DNA from: Muraenolepis orangiensis
Lineage: Eukaryota > Chordata > Actinopteri > Gadiformes > Muraenolepididae
Length of the DNA stretch: 64,000 nt
Direction of reading: 5' to 3'
Assembly: GCA_027704905.1 (NCBI GenBank)
Contig: CM051013.1
Coordinates: 13,294,910-13,358,909 of the forward strand
Made by a program: the position numbers and the translations under genes. This document shows positions 60,501-64,000 of the stretch, piece after piece. The notes beneath the pieces are model-generated. The model made no database searches and was not told the DNA's origin. It saw nothing but the letters and a program-made list of their open reading frames with translations. Positions within the stretch are counted from its first letter, which is position 1; each line of letters starts with the position of its first letter.

Positions 60501-63500
60501 TAATAATAATAATAACTTTTAGCTTTTCAAGATGCTCAAAGACTCTTTACATTAGAAAAAAATGGGTGGCAAACAAACACATGCACAGAACACACAAGAT
60601 GGATTTACTCAACAAATCTTAAATTAACAAAACTTAAGTGGATGGAGGGGCAAAGGTTAGCAGGAGAAGGCAGTAGTGAAGACGTGGGTTTTGAGGGCGT
60701 GCTTAAAAAGACGCAAGGGTGTCTAGACCGTCGACCTATAGCACCTATGCGTCTGTGTGAGCAACTTGTCCTGGGTTTTCTCCCCATGCTCAGGATCAGT
60801 CCCAGAGAGTGGGAGTCCGAGACCGGGGGCCACAGCTTCACCTTGGTCCACAGCTTCTGGTACATCACCGGGGCCCTCACCCTGCAAGGTAACGGCAACG
60901 CCCTCCACGAAACTACTACAATTTAAACTCAAAACATTTAAAGTCGTTTATTCGACACTTCTTCCCTTTGAGTAGATTTATCATGTTGGTGCTCATCATC
61001 TTGCTTTTAACTTAGTGTTATTTCTAATTGGGTGACCCCTAAAGGCCAACTTCACCGCCGCATCACTGTGGCTCTCTACGACGGTGCTGGTACTACGCCT
61101 ATGATTCTGACCACAGTCCGCCATAACTCGCCAAAAGTCACAAATTCAGTGACACCAGGTTTTTCCTGAAGATGTGAAAACTTAAAATTAACCAGAAAAT
61201 GTAGCTGTAATTGTATTTTGCGCTGATGTGTAGTTACAGGCTGCATAAGCGATGTAGAAACCTGTGTCAAATTCGGCCTAAAATTTGGCGGCAAATTCAC
61301 CCTAAATTCTCCAAGAACAGTCAACAGTCAACAGTCAATGTGTTGTGTTTTTGACGTCCTCCAGGTGCCGGTCCTCACCCCAAAGCATTGTCTGGCCGTT
61401 TGGTGAGTGCCGTGTGGTGGGTGTTTGCCATCCTGCTGCTGGTCTTCTACTTTGCAAACTTCAGCCACATGCAGCACGACGACAACAAACACGCATCCAT
61501 CAAGAACTTCGAGGACCTCTCCCACCAGGATGGCATTGACTATGGAACATTGGAAGGGGGCTCCTCAAAGGCATTCTTTAAGGTGTGTTAATGATGGTCA
61601 CACAGGATAGTGTCATGGTGAGGTCGTTCGACTCCCAGCCCACACATACTGGATTCGATCCCCATGTCTACAGTTACCTGCTGTAGACATCCTTAAGCTA
61701 GATGCCGTAACCCAGGAACCTCAGAGAAAGAGATACTTACAATAGTGCGTTCAACATAGGTAGGCAAGAGAACAACTGGTCACCAGAAGTCATAAGTGCA
61801 TTTTCCTACTAACAAGCCTCCAAGAGTGGAAGTAAAAGTACTCAAAAAATAATAAAAATAAGATGGCTAGCAATAGAACAATATAACTAACAATAGAGCT
61901 AACAAGCAAACAATCAAGCAACCACTAGAGCTAGCAAGACGCAAGTGCTAAGAGGAAGGTATCAGCGTAGTGCTTCCTGAAGAGGTGGGTTTTCAGTATT
62001 CTGCGGGAGATGGGCAAAAACTCTGCTGTCCTGACATCAGCAAGGGGGGGTCCTTCACACCACTGTTGGGCCAGGACAGAGAGGAGCCGTGACTGTCGAT
62101 CGGCCACAAGCGACGGGGCGAGCAGACGCCCCGAGGCTGCAGAGCGAGAAAATCCATGATTGTAAACGAGTCATTCCTTTGGCAGAGTTCCAACAACCCA
62201 GTGTACCGGCGTATCTACCAACACATGGAGCGCCATAAGAGCTATGTGGCCAGCATGGAGGAAGGCATTGCACGTGCCCAACAGGGGACCTACATCTTCA
62301 TCGGCGAGGCGGTGTCTCTGGACCTGGCTGTGGCGCGCCACTGCACACTGACGCGCTCAGAGGAGATTGTGGCCATGAGGGCCTACGCCATCGCAGGACC
62401 CCTGGGTAAAAGCTGGCCGCCCTTACCCTGTTACTGCTGTATCTGTTAATTAGGGTAATGGATACAGGTCATTAAAAAGACCAGGTATGGGCTAGGAGTC
62501 ATCGTGCTCAAGGATGCCTCCGTGTGGAGGCTTTGGTTATTGAGGTTTTGAAACCAGAGCCTTTCAGACGAGAGCTAAACACCCGAACCTCTAGCCCCCA
62601 CCCGCTCCTGATTGACATGTATCTGAATGCAAGTGGCTTAATGTAATTTGCATTGGATGAAAGCACTTGCTAAATGACTAATGACTACTTTTTAGGCAAA
62701 TTAAATAAGAACAATCACTAAAGGCTAAATAGCTGGATATAGACTGGACCGTTTGTCTAGGAAGATTGAGGGGGAGATGTGTTTTCTCATCTTTTAGTTT
62801 CCCTTCGCTAAAAAACGCCACCTTTTCTTAAATAATTGTTTGTTTAATTCCTTCCCTTGGTTCCTTAGATTCTCCGCTGATGAAAAACCTGACTGTGGCC
62901 ATCCTGCAGCTCAGCGAGTCCGGGGAGCTCACCTACCTGCGAGACAAGTGGTGGCCTACCAGCTGCATGGGGGTCGAGGAGTCTCACTCTGAAAACACCC
63001 TGGGCCTCCGAAACCTGCAGGGCCTCTTCATCCTGCTGGGGCTGGGCCTCGGCCTGGGGCTCCTCATAGCCCTGCTGGAGCTCCTGGCCAAGGCCCGGGG
63101 CCTGGCCAAGGAGGGGAAGGTAATGGAAACTGTGTTGGGTGGTGACACATTCCAGGTTCAGAAGGATTGCCAGAAACACATGCTACCCATGATTTAAAGG
63201 ACCACTACAAGCCATTTTGAAAAGTATCCTATAGGGACATCATACGTTGATGTGTCCACCAAGATTGATCGGCCAAAGACCAATTGGTACAGACCACTGG
63301 GTAGATATGTTATGTCCACCACACTTGGTGGTGAAATGTAATCCTTGTATGGTGCCCGGTTGTAGGGGCACTTTAACTGGTCAGTTCACTCAAATATCAG
63401 AGTGATGGTTTGCTTTCTGAACCTGGAATTTTCATCTCCTGAGTATTTGTTTGATTTTGAACTTGAGCGTGTTTGTCTGCCTCCTATTGAATGTGTGCCG

Positions 63501-63629
63501 TGTGTTTTTCTTTCTGTTTACACCTTCCAGAAATCATGCTGCTCAGCACTGTCGACTGAGTTAGCTCAGCGCTTCAGAGGTGGGCCGGAGAGCGCAGACC
63601 CAGAGAGCTCAGACAAGAGCAAGGCGTAA
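57475..63629 (+). CDS. Kainate-binding-protein-type glutamate receptor (9 coding exons)
   Basis: A short ionotropic glutamate receptor homologue of the kainate-binding-protein class of fish, amphibians and birds, absent from mammals as far as I know. The joined exons give 460 residues: signal peptide (1-21), S1 (about 25-142), M1 (about 145-167), pore loop (about 182-199, FWYITGALTLQG), M3 (about 211-231), S2 (about 240-390), M4 (about 395-417) and a short cytoplasmic tail. There is no amino-terminal domain, as expected for this class. Agonist-binding positions are kept: Arg107 in PLTITASRER and Glu312 in FIGEAVSLD. The M3 gating motif SYTANLAAF is replaced by FYFANFSHM, so channel activity is doubtful. 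Such proteins bind kainate and glutamate at neuronal or glial membranes, and many do not form channels alone. The start has A at -3 and G at +4. Confidence 0.92.
57539..59199 (+). other. Receptor intron 1: contents
   Basis: A pyrimidine-rich block at 58196-58560 contains a roughly 65-bp direct duplication (TTCCTTCATCCTTCATCCCC repeated near 58404 and 58486). The rest is AT-rich with nothing recognised. Confidence 0.65.
59200..59231 (+). CDS. Receptor coding exon 2 (32-nt microexon)
   Basis: Encodes residues 22-32, SAKELSITTIK, the start of the S1 ligand-binding half. Acceptor CTCCTAG, donor GTAGTT. It is needed to join the signal peptide to exon 3 in frame, and its ITTI matches the TVTTI start of frog kainate-binding protein. 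Confidence 0.82.
59338..59517 (+). CDS. Receptor coding exon 3 (S1)
   Basis: Encodes residues 33-92: QDPYTMSRGSELEGYCIDLI and GFSYKVHLVKDDHYGA, then WSGMIGEVMRG. This is the classic S1 fold of ionotropic glutamate receptors. Acceptor CATCAG, donor GTGAGT. Confidence 0.95.
59700..59908 (+). mobile_element. Non-LTR retroelement 3' tail, copy 2
   Basis: Shares TAGTATTGTTG, GAAATTCAAA, TGCGGGAG and the final CTAAAAGTATCTTGAATCTT with the copy at 37840-37998. It ends about 10 nt before the exon 4 acceptor, so it supplies part of the 3' splice region. Confidence 0.7.
59919..60142 (+). CDS. Receptor coding exon 4 (S1 end and M1)
   Basis: Encodes residues 93-166 plus two bases: ADLAVAPLTITASRERAVDM with agonist-binding Arg107, STPFMQTGLSFLLRKDVAFE, and membrane segment M1 (MWVGVLIAFLLTGFCVFLVA). 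Acceptor TTCCAG, donor GTGAGC. Confidence 0.96.
60143..60793 (+). other. Receptor intron 4: contents
   Basis: A likely teleost interspersed repeat at about 60515-60740 (TTTTCAAGATGCTCAAAGAC and GTGGGTTTTGAGGGCGTGC). The first 350 bp are unrecognised. Confidence 0.5.
60515..60740. repeat. Interspersed repeat fragment
   Basis: Shares the GAGGTGGGTTTTCAG-like segment (here GACGTGGGTTTTGAGG) with the repeat at 61870-62155, suggesting the same family in adjacent introns. Confidence 0.45.
60794..60888 (+). CDS. Receptor coding exon 5 (pore loop)
   Basis: Encodes residues 167-198: RISPREWESETGGHSFTLVH followed by SFWYITGALTLQ. Gln is at the position of the Q/R site in kainate and AMPA receptors. 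Acceptor CTCAG, donor GTAACG. Confidence 0.94.
61365..61582 (+). CDS. Receptor coding exon 6 (M3 and start of S2)
   Basis: Encodes residues 199-271: HPKALSGRLVSAVWWVFAIL then LLVFYFANFSHMQHDDNKHA and IDYGTLEGGSSKAFF. The place of the otherwise near-invariant SYTANLAAFLT holds FYFANFSHMQH. Preceding intron 5 (60889-61364) shows no recognised element. Acceptor CTCCAG, donor GTGTGT. Confidence 0.94.
61604..61745 (+). mobile_element. tRNA-derived SINE fragment
   Basis: GGATAGTGTCATGGTGAGGT and GGATTCGATCCCC (box B-like) with a decayed body. Lies just after exon 6. Confidence 0.6.
61870..62155. repeat. Interspersed repeat fragment
   Basis: GAGGTGGGTTTTCAGTATTC, CTCTGCTGTCCTGACATCAG and GGGCCAGGACAGAGAGGAGC recall a common teleost repeat. 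It ends about 30 bp before the exon 7 acceptor. Resemblance only. Confidence 0.5.
62186..62405 (+). CDS. Receptor coding exon 7 (S2)
   Basis: Encodes residues 272-344: SSNNPVYRRIYQHMERHKSY then FIGEAVSLDLAVARHC, with the agonist-contacting Glu312. Acceptor TTGGCAG, donor GTAAAA. Confidence 0.95.
62484..62690. mobile_element. SINE-like fragments
   Basis: ATCGTGCTCAAGGATGCC and the tail TTGCATTGGATGAAAGCACT followed by GCTAAATGACTAATGAC resemble parts of tRNA-derived fish SINEs. Two partial copies may be involved. Confidence 0.45.
62869..63119 (+). CDS. Receptor coding exon 8 (S2 end and M4)
   Basis: Encodes residues 345-428: LMKNLTVAILQLSESGELTY, LRDKWWPTSC, and M4 (GLFILLGLGLGLGLLIALLE). 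Cys377 fits the conserved S2 disulphide cysteine. Asn351 is a possible glycosylation site. Acceptor CCTTAG, donor GTAATG. Confidence 0.96.
63531..63629 (+). CDS. Receptor coding exon 9 (C-terminus)
   Basis: Encodes residues 429-460, KSCCSALSTELAQRFRGGPE and an acidic/Ser end, stopping at TAA 63627-63629. Kainate-binding proteins have a similar short tail starting KSCC. Acceptor TTCCAG. Confidence 0.92.
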   Translation, partial: KSCCSALSTELAQRFRGGPESADPESSDKSKA

Positions 63630-64000
63630 CTGGACTGCGTAGAATTCCTCATAGTGTAGTTCCGAGAGAAAAGGGGAAATAAGCACGTAGGGCTACATTC
63701 TGACTGATAGCATCTATAACTGACAGATGTTGTTTTTTTCAGTAAGAATATAGGGCATCACATTCCTGTAGCTTGCTTTTCGCCTTTTCTAGTTTTGCCT
63801 TTTCTTATGCTGCATTCATTTATGGGTCAGTGGTGGGAGGTCAGAAGTCGGAAACACGTCGACCTACGTACGTTCGAGCTACAAAGTCGGAAAGAAAACA
63901 TGGTTGCTCGTGCTAAACCTTTTGTTGTGCTTTGGGGTACATTTGTTGCTAATGTTTCAGCAACAAATGTACTCAAAAAATGTAAAAAAAATTGCTAATA
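63630..64000 (+). other. Receptor gene 3' UTR and flank
   Basis: No AATAAA is seen before the window ends, so the transcript end lies beyond 64000 or uses a variant signal. Near the end, ACATTTGTTGCTAATGTTTC and its near-inverse CAGCAACAAATGTA (63945-63974) form a short inverted repeat. Confidence 0.5.

Overview
The window is teleost-type vertebrate nuclear DNA. It has GC-rich coding exons with canonical splice sites, AT-richer introns, tRNA-derived SINEs, the 3' end of a LINE, hAT-like inverted-repeat elements, and an extreme load of long dinucleotide arrays (many (GT)n/(CA)n runs of 140-180 bp). Such dense AC/GT arrays are known in gadiform fishes, but I cannot assign a species. There is no sign of bacterial or viral genes.

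Two protein-coding genes lie on the + strand. The first is a phosphoinositide-specific phospholipase C of the eta class, best matched to PLCH2. I traced 22 coding exons from 3830 to 53387, for about 1,931 residues in the order PH, two EF-hands, X, acidic X-Y linker, Y, C2 and a roughly 990-residue Ser/Pro-rich tail. The catalytic and calcium-ligand residues are all present at the expected spacing. Intron 3 (11759-12325) is a U12-type AT-AC intron. One junction (exon 15 to 16) is off by one base in this sequence. A 3' UTR with polyadenylation signals near 54047 and 54631 follows.

The second gene, 57475-63629, is a short ionotropic glutamate receptor of the kainate-binding-protein type. It has nine coding exons and about 460 residues: signal peptide, S1, M1, pore loop, M3, S2 and M4, with no large amino-terminal domain. 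A TATA-like box near 56980 and a probable non-coding first exon precede it.

Layout: 1-3829 is 5' flank dominated by a 1.47 kb purine-rich minisatellite. 3830-54656 is plch2, whose introns carry most of the repeats: a 261-bp-armed inverted repeat in intron 1, a folded-back SINE head in intron 4, a decayed TIR transposon in intron 8, a minisatellite split by an hAT-type MITE with an exact 8-bp target duplication in intron 11, a truncated antisense LINE in intron 17, and a second hAT-like element in intron 20. 54656-56975 is intergenic. 56976-63629 is the receptor gene, and 63630-64000 is its 3' flank.

The two genes are unlikely to form an operon-like unit. One is a calcium-sensitive neuronal signalling enzyme in its known family context and the other a glutamate/kainate-binding membrane protein, so any functional link is inference. 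No convincing new molecular system was found. The most interesting items are the AT-AC intron with a G-rich tract beside its donor, the splice-frame anomaly, the large intronic inverted repeats, the unassigned TIR transposon, and the receptor's diverged M3 gating motif.
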